A stretch of DNA of 64,000 nt from Salinimicrobium soli (GTDB taxonomy: Bacteria; Bacteroidota; Bacteroidia; Flavobacteriales; Flavobacteriaceae), in NCBI RefSeq assembly GCF_048323655.1, contig NZ_JBLUWW010000001.1:496001-560000 (forward strand), in the 5' to 3' direction. Of this stretch, positions 7,758 through 17,500 are shown piece by piece. The translations under genes were made by a program, and so were the position numbers. How positions within the stretch are numbered: the first letter of the stretch is position 1; each line of letters starts with the position of its first letter. Under the pieces are notes generated by a model, which was not told where the DNA came from, ran no database searches, and saw nothing but the letters and a program-made list of their open reading frames with translations.

Positions 7758-8114
7758 TTACCGGCTCTTACTTCGGGTAACTGTTACCATTTCAACGTTT
7801 CCGCCAATAGGAGGATTGATCTTCGATACCGAAACACTCACTTCTTGAACCATAAGCAACTCTGCTAAAATCCGGTTAAGGATCCTTTCAGCAACTGTTT
7901 CCAGTAATTTTGAGCGTACACCCATCTCCTCCTTCACAATTTTATTGAGGTGCACATAGTCAATAGTGTCTTTAAGAGCATCAGTTTTGGCAGAAAGAGA
8001 AAGATCACCCTTCACTTTGAGATCGATCCTGTAGTCACTTCCAATCCGGCCCTCCTCATCGAGACACCCGTGGTAGGCGAAGACTTTGATGTTTTTTAGT
8101 TTGATACTTCCCAC
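7758..8114 (-). CDS. folB: Dihydroneopterin aldolase
   Basis: Converts 7,8-dihydroneopterin to 6-hydroxymethyl-dihydropterin and glycolaldehyde in folate synthesis. The 118 residues show the FolB pattern: a first strand with VFAYHGCLDEE, IDYVHL in the middle, and a C-terminal strand with catalytic Lys98 in SVSKINPPIGG. The start is GTG (8112-8114): it gives the expected N-terminus, and I see no in-frame ATG nearby. The gene reads away from glnS; the ~100 bp between them holds the glnS promoter. Confidence 0.93.
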   Translation of the reverse strand: MGSIKLKNIKVFAYHGCLDEEGRIGSDYRIDLKVKGDLSLSAKTDALKDTIDYVHLNKIVKEEMGVRSKLLETVAERILNRILAELLMVQEVSVSVSKINPPIGGNVEMVTVTRSKSR

Positions 8115-8187
8115 AAAAAATCTTTTTGCGAAGATAGAAACTATTCACAAGACAACGGCCGGTGCATATAATGATGTTTATTTTCTT

Positions 8188-8195
8188 TAATTTTG
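8188..8195 (+). promoter_or_regulatory. -7 element for glnS
   Basis: TAATTTTG, a perfect TAnnTTTG match. The predicted leader to the ATG at 8221 is about 22 bases. Confidence 0.62.
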
Positions 8196-8220
8196 GCGGT
8201 CTAAAGAAGAATGAAAAATT

Positions 8221-9897
8221 ATGTCTGAAGAAAAGCGATCTCTCAATTTCATTGAGCATATAATAGAAGAAGATTTGAGGAACGGCTTTCCGCGGGAAGA
8301 GCTGCATTTCAGGTTTCCACCTGAACCTAACGGATACCTGCACATTGGCCATGCTTCCTCTATCTGCCTGAATTTTGGGTTAGGTTTACGGTACAATGCA
8401 CCGGTAAACCTTCGGTTTGATGATACCAATCCTATCAAAGAAGAGCAGGAATTTGTGGATGCCATTCGCTATGATGTGGAGTGGCTCGGCTTCAAATGGG
8501 CAAAAGAATGCTACGCTTCAGATTACTTTCAGCAGTTGTATGACTGGGCGGTAGAAATGATCAAGAATGGAGATGCCTATGTTGATAGCCAGACTTCCGA
8601 AGAGATCGCGGAACAGAAAGGAACACCTACCCAACCCGGAAAAAGTAGTCCGTACAGGGATCGTCCGGTGGAGGAAAACCTGAGGCTTTTTGAACAGATG
8701 AAGAACGGGGAAACCCCGGAAAAAGGTCATGTACTAAGGGCTAAGATCAATATGGCTTCGCCTAACATGCTTATGCGTGACCCGGTTATGTACCGTTGCC
8801 TGCATAAGAATCACCACCGCACCAAAGACAACTGGAAGATCTATCCAATGTACGACTGGGCCCATGGGGAAAGTGATTTTATCGAAGGAATCTCACACTC
8901 TTTCTGTACCCTTGAATTTTTGCCCCACCGTGAACTATATAACTGGTTCCTTACAAAGGTGGGAGAGATAGAAAAAGTAAGGCCAAAACAGCGCGAATTT
9001 GCCCGTCGTAATTTGAGCCATACTGTTGTTAGTAAGCGTAAACTGGCACAGTTGGTGGAAAAAGGGATCGTATCCTCTTGGGATGATCCAAGAATGCCTA
9101 CTATTTCTGGTTTGAGAAGAAGGGGATATACCCCGGAATCTATCCGAAAATTTGCAGATACCATCGGGATCGCAAAAAGGGAAAATCTCATAGATGTTTC
9201 ACTTTTGGAGCATATGATACGGGAAGATCTCAATAAGAAAGCTCCCCGGGTGATGGCGGTGCTGGATCCTGTCAAGCTGGTGATCACCAATTATCCTGAA
9301 GGAGAAGAAGAGTGGCTGGAGGCAGAGAACAATCCGGAAGATGATGCTGCAGGGATCCGAAAAGTGCCTTTTTCAAGAGAACTTTATATAGAAAAAGAAG
9401 ATTTTAAAGAAGAGGCAAACAGAAAATTCTTCAGACTTACCCTGGGAAAAGAGGTGAGGTTGAAGAACGCCTATATCATCAAGGGAGAAAGTGTTGTAAA
9501 GGATGAGAATGGTAAAATAAGCGAGATCCATTGTACCTATGATCCCAAGAGCCGCAGCGGTAGTGGAACCGAGGAATCTATGCGAAAGGTAAAAGGAACG
9601 CTGCATTGGGTTTCGGCCAAACACGCTGAAAAAGCTGAAGTGCGCTTGTACGACCGGCTATTTACTGTAGAATCACCAGATACTGACAAAGAAAAAGACT
9701 TCCTCGAATTTTTAAATCCGGACTCTTTACAAGTGATTACAGCATTTGTGGAGCCAAGTTTAAAAGACGTACAACCTTTGGATCAATTCCAGTTCCAAAG
9801 ATTAGGATATTTTAACGTTGACAAGGACAGTACGAAAGAGCACCTGGTGTTCAACCGTACAGTTACCTTAAGAGACTCCTGGGGTGGCAAAAATTAG
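8221..9897 (+). CDS. glnS: Glutaminyl-tRNA synthetase
   Basis: Class I synthetase that charges tRNA-Gln directly with glutamine. The 558 residues include the PPEPNGYLHIGH signature (HIGH at residues 41-44), FDDTNP, the KMSKS-type VVSKRK at about 269-274, and a C-terminal anticodon-binding beta-barrel domain. Having a GlnRS means the organism's GluRS (gltX in this window) is expected to discriminate against tRNA-Gln. It is transcribed alone from its own promoter. A short GC-rich imperfect hairpin (about 9899-9925) after the stop may act as a weak terminator. Confidence 0.97.
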   Translation: MSEEKRSLNFIEHIIEEDLRNGFPREELHFRFPPEPNGYLHIGHASSICLNFGLGLRYNAPVNLRFDDTNPIKEEQEFVDAIRYDVEWLGFKWAKECYASDYFQQLYDWAVEMIKNGDAYVDSQTSEEIAEQKGTPTQPGKSSPYRDRPVEENLRLFEQMKNGETPEKGHVLRAKINMASPNMLMRDPVMYRCLHKNHHRTKDNWKIYPMYDWAHGESDFIEGISHSFCTLEFLPHRELYNWFLTKVGEIEKVRPKQREFARRNLSHTVVSKRKLAQLVEKGIVSSWDDPRMPTISGLRRRGYTPESIRKFADTIGIAKRENLIDVSLLEHMIREDLNKKAPRVMAVLDPVKLVITNYPEGEEEWLEAENNPEDDAAGIRKVPFSRELYIEKEDFKEEANRKFFRLTLGKEVRLKNAYIIKGESVVKDENGKISEIHCTYDPKSRSGSGTEESMRKVKGTLHWVSAKHAEKAEVRLYDRLFTVESPDTDKEKDFLEFLNPDSLQVITAFVEPSLKDVQPLDQFQFQRLGYFNVDKDSTKEHLVFNRTVTLRDSWGGKN

Positions 9898-9989
9898 CTC
9901 CCCGGGCCATTCTTCCCGGTTTAAGAATATTTTAGCATTGGGGTAGGGATATTAACCGGTTGTTAACAGGCGAGGAGTCTACATTATTC

Positions 9990-9997
9990 TATATTTG
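9990..9997 (+). promoter_or_regulatory. -7 element of the YtxH-holin operon
   Basis: TATATTTG, a perfect TAnnTTTG match, 38 bases before the ATG at 10036. A TTG at 9960-9962 is too far upstream to count as a standard -33. Confidence 0.6.
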
Positions 9998-10035
9998 AGT
10001 AGAACCTTATATTAATCTAAACAACCAATAATATC

Positions 10036-10410
10036 ATGGCAAATTCAGGAAGTACATTTTTAGCATTATTAACCGGGGCAGCCATAGGAGCAGGCCTTGG
10101 AATGTTATATGCACCTGACAGCGGCGAGGAAACCCGAAGAAAACTGGGAGAGAACGCCCGAAGAACTCAGGACGACTTGAACAGGCGTTATCGTGAAACC
10201 TCTTCTAACCTTACTCAAAAAGCTAAAAAAGCTAAATTAGACTTCGAAGATCGTTTGGAAGAAACTCTTTCTTCAGCCAGTTACAAGGCCGATGAGATCC
10301 TCAGCAGCCTGGAAGCAAAACTGGAAGAACTTAGAAAGCAGAATGCCAAGTTCCAGAAAGACAAAAAAGACGAAGCAGGTACTACCTCTTCCGAAAATAT
10401 TGTAGTGTAA
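10036..10410 (+). CDS. YtxH domain-containing protein
   Basis: A 124-residue protein with the YtxH pattern. A short glycine-rich hydrophobic N-terminus (LALLTGAAIGAGLGMLYAP) is followed by DSGEETR and a long charged, probably coiled-coil tail (about residues 35-115). YtxH-like proteins are associated with general stress or envelope stress in several phyla; the molecular role is unknown. It is the first gene of a three-gene operon with the holin-like and small charged proteins, with an 7 bp gap to the next gene. Confidence 0.82.
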   Translation: MANSGSTFLALLTGAAIGAGLGMLYAPDSGEETRRKLGENARRTQDDLNRRYRETSSNLTQKAKKAKLDFEDRLEETLSSASYKADEILSSLEAKLEELRKQNAKFQKDKKDEAGTTSSENIVV

Positions 10411-10417
10411 ACGACAT

Positions 10418-10858
10418 ATGGCATTCGAAAGAATTTCCGACAACTTAGAAAGCTTAAACGAGAATATCCGGTCCTTCGCTGAAAGCAGCGCTGAGTACTA
10501 CAAACTGGATTTGTTCAATAAGACTATGAAAGGGGCTACTTCTGCGGTTAAAGGCGCAGTAATAGCCTTTTTCTTTCTTTTTGCACTCCTGTTCCTGTCC
10601 ATTGCAGTTTCTGTTCTGCTAAGCGTTTGGATAGATGTACCCAGCAGCGGATTCTTCATCGTAGGAGGTATCTATTTACTTCTTGGATTGTTCATAGTTT
10701 TCTTCGGAAACTCTGTCATCACTAAACCCATGCTCGAAAAGGCTTCGGAAAAGTTCTTTAATGAAACTAAGAAACCTGAAAGAAAAAAGACTGAAGCAGT
10801 TATCGTTGATCCGGTAGCTAAAGAAGAAATAGTTATTAAGAAGGATGAGGAAATATAA
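10418..10858 (+). CDS. Holin-like / YqjE-type membrane protein
   Basis: 146 residues with an amphipathic N-terminal helix, then two adjacent transmembrane segments (about residues 46-71 and 78-99, the second with FFIVGGIYLLLGLFIVFFG) and a charged C-terminal tail rich in Lys and Glu. This matches the DUF1469/YqjE family, annotated as phage holin family III-like, although no phage genes are nearby. It overlaps the next gene by 14 bases. Together with YtxH and the small charged protein it resembles the enterobacterial yqjCDEK envelope-stress cluster in organisation. Confidence 0.75.
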   Translation: MAFERISDNLESLNENIRSFAESSAEYYKLDLFNKTMKGATSAVKGAVIAFFFLFALLFLSIAVSVLLSVWIDVPSSGFFIVGGIYLLLGLFIVFFGNSVITKPMLEKASEKFFNETKKPERKKTEAVIVDPVAKEEIVIKKDEEI

Positions 10859-11069
10859 GAACTTCAAAGAAATAGACCGTGACCTCAAACTCCTGAAACT
10901 ACAACAGGAAATTGATAAGGAAATGGCACTTCTTAGTTACAACCGTACCAAAGAAAGCCTTTCTCCAAAGCGCATTTTAAAGAGCGCAGCGGGTTCTATT
11001 TTCAAGAATGCCCTTATCCTAAAAGGAACTACAAAAGTCCTTGGATTTATTGGCGATAAGTTCAGGTAA
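10845..11069 (+). CDS. Small charged protein of the YtxH-holin operon (probably DUF6327)
   Basis: A 74-residue, Lys-rich, helical protein (FKEIDRDLKLLKLQQEIDKE), ending with a short amphipathic region around KGTTKVLGFIGDKFR. It starts within the holin-like gene, so translation is likely coupled. I believe it belongs to a Flavobacteriia-restricted family (DUF6327), but that assignment is from memory. Its TAA is immediately followed by the stop codon of the opposing SPFH gene. Confidence 0.72.
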   Translation: MRKYKNFKEIDRDLKLLKLQQEIDKEMALLSYNRTKESLSPKRILKSAAGSIFKNALILKGTTKVLGFIGDKFR

Positions 11070-12089
11070 CTAATCAGTAAGATCGTCTCCGAAATCTTCC
11101 TGAGACCGTTTATTATTTTCTTCTTCTAATCTTCTCTGATTTTCCTCTTGTTGCCTTTTTTTCTTTTCTTTTAAAGCATTCTCTTTCTTCATTACTTCTC
11201 CTATTTGATTTGAAGCAGTAAATGAAGCTATCATATTATTCAGCATGTCACTACCTGTTTGAGGAGAATTTGGCAGCAGAATAAGGTTACTTTGAGTTTC
11301 TTCACCCAGTGACTGGAGTGTATCATAATGCTGAGTTACTACGATCAGGGCAGAAGCTTCCTGTGAGTTTATACCAACATTGTTTAATACATCCACACTT
11401 TCTTCGAGTCCGCGGGCAATTTCCCGGCGCTGGTCGGCGATACCCTGTCCCTGTAAACGCTTGCTCTCAGCTTCTGCACGGGCTTTGGCTACAATTTTGA
11501 TCCTTTCAGCTTCAGCCTCATATTCAGCTGCTACTTTTTCCCTTTCCGAAGCATTAATTCGGTTCATTGCTGCCTTCACCTGCACATCAGGGTCAATGTC
11601 AGTTACAAGGGTTTTAATAATATCATAACCGTATTCTTCCATGGCTTCATTCAATTCCCTTTTCACCGCAATTGCGATATCATCTTTGCGTTCAAATACG
11701 TCGTCAAGTTTCATTTTTGGCACCTCTGCGCGCACCACATCAAACACATACGAGGTGATCTGGTCATGTGAATTCTCCAGTTTATAGAAAGCATCGTAAA
11801 TACGGGTGGCGATTACCTGGAATTGAACCGATATTTTCAGTTTTACAAATACATCATCCTTGGTCTTGGTTTCCACCATTACATCCAGTTGCTGAACTTT
11901 TAGATTGATCCTTCCGGAGATCTGGTCAAAAACAGGAATTTTAAAGTGAAGTCCGCTGGTACTGATACGTTGAAACTTTCCGAAGCGCTCAATAATGGCC
12001 GCTGTTTGTTGTTTTACAGTGAAGATTCCCGAAAAGAGAATAATAAACCCCACAACGAAAAAAAGGGCTGTAAAGATTGTAGTTATCAT
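11070..12089 (-). CDS. SPFH/Band 7 (stomatin-like) membrane protein
   Basis: 339 residues: one N-terminal transmembrane helix (about 3-23), then an SPFH domain (QQTAAIIERFGKFQRISTSGLHFKIP), a long helical region (EREKVAAEYEAEAERIKIVAKARAEAESKR), and a charged low-complexity tail. Stomatin-like proteins oligomerise in membrane microdomains and often control a partner protease or channel. No NfeD partner gene is next to it here, which is the usual companion. A one-mismatch -7 element (TATCTTTC) lies at 12109-12116 on the minus strand. Confidence 0.9.
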   Translation of the reverse strand: MITTIFTALFFVVGFIILFSGIFTVKQQTAAIIERFGKFQRISTSGLHFKIPVFDQISGRINLKVQQLDVMVETKTKDDVFVKLKISVQFQVIATRIYDAFYKLENSHDQITSYVFDVVRAEVPKMKLDDVFERKDDIAIAVKRELNEAMEEYGYDIIKTLVTDIDPDVQVKAAMNRINASEREKVAAEYEAEAERIKIVAKARAEAESKRLQGQGIADQRREIARGLEESVDVLNNVGINSQEASALIVVTQHYDTLQSLGEETQSNLILLPNSPQTGSDMLNNMIASFTASNQIGEVMKKENALKEKKKRQQEENQRRLEEENNKRSQEDFGDDLTD

Positions 12090-12162
12090 TGGTGTATTGG
12101 TTTTTCCTGAAAGATAGAAAATAAAAAACTACATTTAGCGCTTAATACTTAAAGGCTGATAT

Positions 12163-12840
12163 ATGGATCTAAAAAAAATTCTGTTATTTACCGGAATAGT
12201 GTTTATTTCTTTTGCGTCAAATGCGCAACGAATCTGGGAAGGTAGCTATAATCGCCTTGGAGTACAGGGCGGGGTCAACTATTTTAATATCCTTACCGAC
12301 GACCTTGAGATCCAGGCTAGACCGAGTTGGACCGCCGGATTCACCACCCGAGCTTCCTTTTATAACGAATTCCAATTCATTTACGGGATCAACTTCTATG
12401 ATTTCAAGGTAGATATGGATGGCCGCACAAAACTTGAAGAAACTTCTCCAAAGAGTACTATCGAATATAACATGATTGGGGTGCAGGCAAATTTCTTCGG
12501 AAGTTATAAAATGCTTGGAAACAGTCTTAGTGTTGAGGCCGGACCGGTTATTCAGGTGAACGGAAAGCTGAATGCAAGGCAGGATAAGGAATATTATTAT
12601 CTGGCCGGATATGATATTCAGGCCATCGATATTGAAAAGGTGTCTCCTTTCAATGTGAACCTGGCAGCAGGAATATCAGGAGGTTTGGAGACCCTTAAAT
12701 TCTGGCTGCAATATCAATACGGGATCAACAACATTTTGAATGGTGTAAATGATGAAGGTTTGAAGGAAAAAGATGCTTCAGTTCCCGATTTCAAAGGACA
12801 TATCAGTATGCTGGCAGGAGGGATTACCATCTTTTTATAA
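12163..12840 (+). CDS. Outer-membrane beta-barrel protein (porin/PorT-like fold)
   Basis: 225 residues with a signal peptide cut after SNAQ. Alternating aromatic/hydrophobic strands fit an eight-stranded barrel of the opacity-protein class, such as LGVQGGVNYFNI and the closing GHISMLAGGITIFL ending in an aromatic/hydrophobic residue. Aromatic girdle residues are frequent. No ligand or partner is evident. It is a single-gene unit ending in a strong bidirectional terminator shared with gltX. Confidence 0.78.
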   Translation: MDLKKILLFTGIVFISFASNAQRIWEGSYNRLGVQGGVNYFNILTDDLEIQARPSWTAGFTTRASFYNEFQFIYGINFYDFKVDMDGRTKLEETSPKSTIEYNMIGVQANFFGSYKMLGNSLSVEAGPVIQVNGKLNARQDKEYYYLAGYDIQAIDIEKVSPFNVNLAAGISGGLETLKFWLQYQYGINNILNGVNDEGLKEKDASVPDFKGHISMLAGGITIFL

Positions 12841-12851
12841 GCTATTCCACC

Positions 12852-12898
12852 AAAAACAAGAGGCCTGGAAAATTCAATTTTTCAGGCCTCTTGTTTTT
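12852..12898. terminator. Bidirectional intrinsic terminator between the barrel gene and gltX
   Basis: A perfect 16 bp stem (12852-12867 with 12883-12898, core AAGAGGCCTG/CAGGCCTCTT) flanked by A and T runs, so it can stop transcription from both sides. Confidence 0.93.
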
Positions 12899-12913
12899 AA
12901 AGGTGTTTATAAT

Positions 12914-14437
12914 CTAAAGCGATTCTTTTGCTTTCAAAAGACGGGCTATCGTTTCCTCTTTTCCAATTGCCGCTGCGATCTCGAAAACATCCGGTCCCTG
13001 CATAGCGCCCACAAGAGATAATCGGAAAGGCTGCATCACTTTTCCAAATCCAATTCCTTCAGAAGTGATCCAGGATTTGACCCGGTCCTGTAGGTTGGCT
13101 GCTGAAAAATCTTCTGTACCCTTAAGAATTTCAATAATTTGATCTACAATTTGCGAAGTATCTTCTTTCCAAACCTTTTTAGAGGCTTTCTCGTCATAAT
13201 TCCCGGGAGAAACAAAGAAGTAACTACCTAATTCCCAAAGATCGTTCACGAAGGTCGCACGTTCCTTTAAAAGGCCCACTACTTTTGTAATATACTCATC
13301 AGAAAATTGGAGGTCTTTTTTCTGCAAGAAATTTTTAAAATCTTCAGCGACTTCTTTGTCTGATCTTTCCTGAAGGTAATGGTGCTGAAACCATTTTGTC
13401 TTCTCAGGATCGAACTTTGAACCTCCTTTAGATACATGCTCCAGGCTAAAGGCATTTACCAGTTCCTCAAGACTGTATATTTCCTGTTCGCTACCACCAC
13501 CTTCGTTCCAACCCAGAAGTGCTAACATATTCACGACTGCTTCCGGAAGATATCCGTCTTCACGGTAACCGGCAGATATTTCTCCTGTTTTTGGATCTTT
13601 CCATTGCAGCGGAAATACCGGAAAGCCCATTTTGTCCCCGTCCCGTTTGCTCAGTTTTCCTTTGCCCTGAGGCTTGAGGATCAATGGAAGATGTGCAAAT
13701 TTCGGGGCCTTCCAATTGAAAGCGCGGTAGAGTAGGACGTGTAGCGCCAATGAAGGCAACCATTCTTCTCCGCGAATAACATGAGTGATCTCCATTAAAT
13801 GGTCATCCACAATATTTGCAAGGTGATAAGTGGGCATACCATCACTTTTGAAGAGTACTTTATCATCCAGTACCTGGCTTTCGATCACCATCTTTCCACG
13901 AATTTCGTCCTCGAGATGGATACTTTCATTTTCAGGAGCTTTGAACCTGATGACATAAGCTTCTCCTGAATCCAATTTTTGCTGTACTTCCTCTTTTGAA
14001 AGAGAAAGGGAATTTTTCAGTTTTAAGCGATTGTGCCAGTTGTATATAAAGGTCTTTCCCTTTGCTTCATGATCCTGCCTGTGATGTTCCAGTTCTTCCG
14101 AAGTATCAAAAGCGTAATAAGCATTTCCCGAAGCTATAAGTTCATCAGCATATTCCCTGTAAAGATGTTGACGTTCGCTCTGCCTGTAAGGACCAAATCC
14201 GCCATCTTTACCCGGGCCTTCGTCATAAGGAATATTGCACCAATTGAGAGAATTGATAATGTAATCCTCAGCGCCTTCCACATATCTTGCCTGATCTGTA
14301 TCCTCAATACGCAGGACAAAATCTCCATTGTGTTTTTTTGCATACAAATAATTGAAAAGCGCGGTGCGAACCCCGCCAATATGTAAAGGTCCTGTTGGAC
14401 TTGGTGCAAAACGTACTCTAACTTTTTCTGTAGACAT
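12914..14437 (-). CDS. gltX: Glutamyl-tRNA synthetase
   Basis: Class I synthetase charging tRNA-Glu, with HIGH-type PSPTGPLHIGG near the N-terminus, RIEDTD, and the KMSKS-type LSKRDG. It is about 507 residues from the ATG at 14437. A longer frame reaches 14458, but the -7 element at 14456-14463 overlaps that extension, and MSTEKVRVRFAP is the expected N-terminus, so I chose 14437. The C-terminal anticodon-binding domain ends before the shared terminator. With glnS in the same window, this enzyme is expected to be the discriminating form. Confidence 0.96.
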   Translation of the reverse strand: MSTEKVRVRFAPSPTGPLHIGGVRTALFNYLYAKKHNGDFVLRIEDTDQARYVEGAEDYIINSLNWCNIPYDEGPGKDGGFGPYRQSERQHLYREYADELIASGNAYYAFDTSEELEHHRQDHEAKGKTFIYNWHNRLKLKNSLSLSKEEVQQKLDSGEAYVIRFKAPENESIHLEDEIRGKMVIESQVLDDKVLFKSDGMPTYHLANIVDDHLMEITHVIRGEEWLPSLALHVLLYRAFNWKAPKFAHLPLILKPQGKGKLSKRDGDKMGFPVFPLQWKDPKTGEISAGYREDGYLPEAVVNMLALLGWNEGGGSEQEIYSLEELVNAFSLEHVSKGGSKFDPEKTKWFQHHYLQERSDKEVAEDFKNFLQKKDLQFSDEYITKVVGLLKERATFVNDLWELGSYFFVSPGNYDEKASKKVWKEDTSQIVDQIIEILKGTEDFSAANLQDRVKSWITSEGIGFGKVMQPFRLSLVGAMQGPDVFEIAAAIGKEETIARLLKAKESL

Positions 14438-14455
14438 AAATGCTCTTTTGAAGCG

Positions 14456-14463
14456 CAAAGATA
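14456..14463 (-). promoter_or_regulatory. -7 element for gltX
   Basis: TATCTTTG on the minus strand, a perfect TAnnTTTG. It predicts transcription starting near 14452 and a leader of about 15 bases to the ATG at 14437. Confidence 0.65.
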
Positions 14464-14535
14464 AGGGATTCTTTAGGTTTTCGAAATGTGGCCTTCAGCA
14501 GCAATTCCCGGTATGAAATAAAATTGTAATTTTAA

Positions 14536-17500
14536 ATGAAGGGAAAAAGGCGGGGTATGGAAAATTTTGAAATTCTAAGAGAAAAACTGGAGGCCTTTAT
14601 CAAAAGGTTCTATATAAATGAACTGCTCAAGGGCCTCATCTTTTTTGTGGCTATAGGCCTGCTGTATTTTCTACTCACGCTTTTTATTGAGTACCTGTTA
14701 TGGCTTAATCCCACGGGGAGAGCAATTCTTTTCTGGAGTTTTGTGGCTGTAGAAATATTTCTCTTCGGAAGGTTTATTGTATTTCCGTTGCTTAAACTCT
14801 TTCGCATCGCCAGGGGAATAGATCATCACCGTGCTTCTCTTATCATCGGGAAACATTTTCCGGAGGTGAATGATAAACTTCTGAATGTCATCCAATTGCA
14901 TGAAAATTCGAAGCAAACAGAACTGTTACTGGCGGGTATTGACCAGAAGGCGCGTGAATTAAGACCGGTGCCTTTTTCGCTGGCAGTAGATTTCAGGAAG
15001 AATGTACCATATCTCAAATATGCAGCTATTCCGATTGTGATCATATTACTGATCTTTCTCTTCGGAAGAACCGACATTTTCTCAAGCAGCTATGAAAGGA
15101 TGGTACATTATAAGACTGCTTATGAGCCACCGGCTCCTTTCCAGTTTCAGCTTGAAAATGAAGATCTGAATGTACTGGAAAATGAATCCCTTAACATTCA
15201 GGTGTTGACTGAAGGAAATGTAATTCCTGAAAATGCTTCCATTCATTATGAGGGTCAGAGCTATTTTATGACAGAAGTAAGTCCGGGGGTTTTTAGATAC
15301 ACATTTGAACAGTTGAACAAACCATTTCAATTTTATCTTTCTGCCAATAAGGTTGTTTCCAAACCTTATCACGTGGCCGTTAAAAAGGTGCCTCACCTGC
15401 TGAATTTTGGAATGAATTTACAATTTCCGAAGCATACCAAACTTGGTGAAAAGGAAATAGAAGGGACAGGAAATGTGACCGTTCCTGAAGGTACTTTGAT
15501 AACCTGGAATTTAAACACCAGGAATACTGAAAGAGTGGAAATGTTGCTGCCCGATACTACTATGGTTTTTACTGAAGAAGGTGATGACTTTAAAATCAGC
15601 AAACAATTCTTGCGGTCTGCAGATTACCGAATACATACTTCGAATCGGGAAGTTCCGGAATTCGAAAAACTTTCTTATTCAGTAAAAATTGTGAGAGATG
15701 AATATCCCCAGTTAAATCTCGAACAAAGAAGAGACAGCCTTTTGGACGCTGAATATTTCCGTGGGCAGGTCACAGATGACTATGGAATTTCCCTTATCAG
15801 AATGGTGGTATATCCCGTTAATTCCCCTGAAGATAAATTGATCCAAAATATCAGTTCCGGAAAAGGTAGTGTGGAAGAGTTTATTACAACCTTCCCGGGC
15901 ACTCTTGAACTGGATAGAGGGAAGGAATTTGAGTTCTATTTTGAGGTTTTTGACAATGACGTGATCAATGGCTACAAAAGCGTAAGAAGCAAGGTGTTCA
16001 GCTTCCGCAGAAATACCGTAGAGGAAGATAAGCAGGAGCAATTGGAGCAACAGAAAGACGCTATTGAAGGGATCAACAATTCCCTCGAAAAATTGGAGGA
16101 TTCCAATAAGGAGTTGGAAGAATTGGAAAGATTACCCCGGGAAAAGGATCAATTGAACTACAATGATCGAAAAAGGTTGGAAGATTTTCTGAAGCGACAA
16201 AAGCAGCAGAATGAAATAATGAAGTCTTATACCGAAAAATTAAAGCAAAGCCTTGAAAAAGAGGAGAGTACGTATAAAGAAGAACTAAAAAAAGATCTTG
16301 AAGAACGGCTTGAAAGAAAGGAAAAGGAACTACAGGAAAATGAAGAATTGCTGGAGGAACTTCAAAAATATTCCGAAAAGATTGAGGAAGAGGGACTTAA
16401 GGAGAAATTGGAAAAACTTTCTAAAGATGCCCGTTCCAGAGAACGGAGTCTTGAGCAATTGCTGGAATTGACCAAACGGTATTATGTACAGGAAAAAGCT
16501 CAAAAGCTGGCGAATGAGCTTGAACAATTAGGAGAAGAGCAGGAGAAATTGGCGGAGGAGGAGCGAGAAAATGAGGCAGCAGAACAGGACTCGCTAAATC
16601 AGAAAACCAACGAAACCCTGGAACAGCTAAAAGAGCTTGAGAAGGAAAACAAGGGATTGAAAGATCCTGTTGATCTCAATTACGACCAGAATCTTGAGGA
16701 AGAAATAAAAGAGGATCAGGAGAAGGCGGGAGAAAATCTTCAAAAGGGAGATCAGAAAAAGGCGGGTCAGGAACAAAAGAAGGCCGGTCAAAAAATGAAA
16801 AAGCTTGGAGGACAAATGAAAAAACAAATGCAGGCAGGCGAGATGCAGCAAATGCAGGAAGATGTTTCTATGCTGCGCCAGATCCTTGACAACCTTATCA
16901 CTTTCTCCTTTGAGCAAGAGGAGACCATGGAGGGGTTTAAAAAGTTAGGAATGAATGCCAATTTCCCTGGAAAACTTCGGCGGCAGAATGATCTAAGGGA
17001 AAACTTCAGCCATATTGACGATAGTCTTTATTCTCTTGCTCTAAGAAATCCTATGATCACCGACAATATTATAACGAAGATATCTGACGTTGATTATAAC
17101 CTTGATCAATCTCTGGACCGGTTATCACAAAATCAGGTCAGGCAGGGGATAGGTAGTCAACAATATGTGGTCACAGGCGCGAATGACCTGGCGTATTTTT
17201 TAAGCAGTGTCCTGAACAGCATGGAGCAGATGATGTCTGCGGCTGCTTCCGGAGGTAGTGGTCAGGGGATGCAGCTTCCTGATATTATTCAGAAGCAGGG
17301 GGAGCTCAATGAAAAAATGGAGGAAGGAATGAAAAAGAACGGCAAGGGGGAAGGTGAAAAGAATAGTGAAGGTGAAGATGGAGAATCGGAAGAGGGTATG
17401 GGGGAATTGTTTAAGATTTTTCAGGAACAACAATTACTTCGGAAGGCGCTTCAGGAAAAGTTGAATGAAGAAGGAAAGGAAGGAGACGGAGGAAACCTGC

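Noticed and set aside
10418..10858. A phage holin gene marking a prophage
   Set aside because: No other phage genes lie near it, and the family also occurs in chromosomal stress operons. No insertion boundary is visible.
14438..14458. Extended start of gltX
   Set aside because: The promoter element at 14456-14463 covers it, and the ATG at 14437 gives the expected N-terminus.
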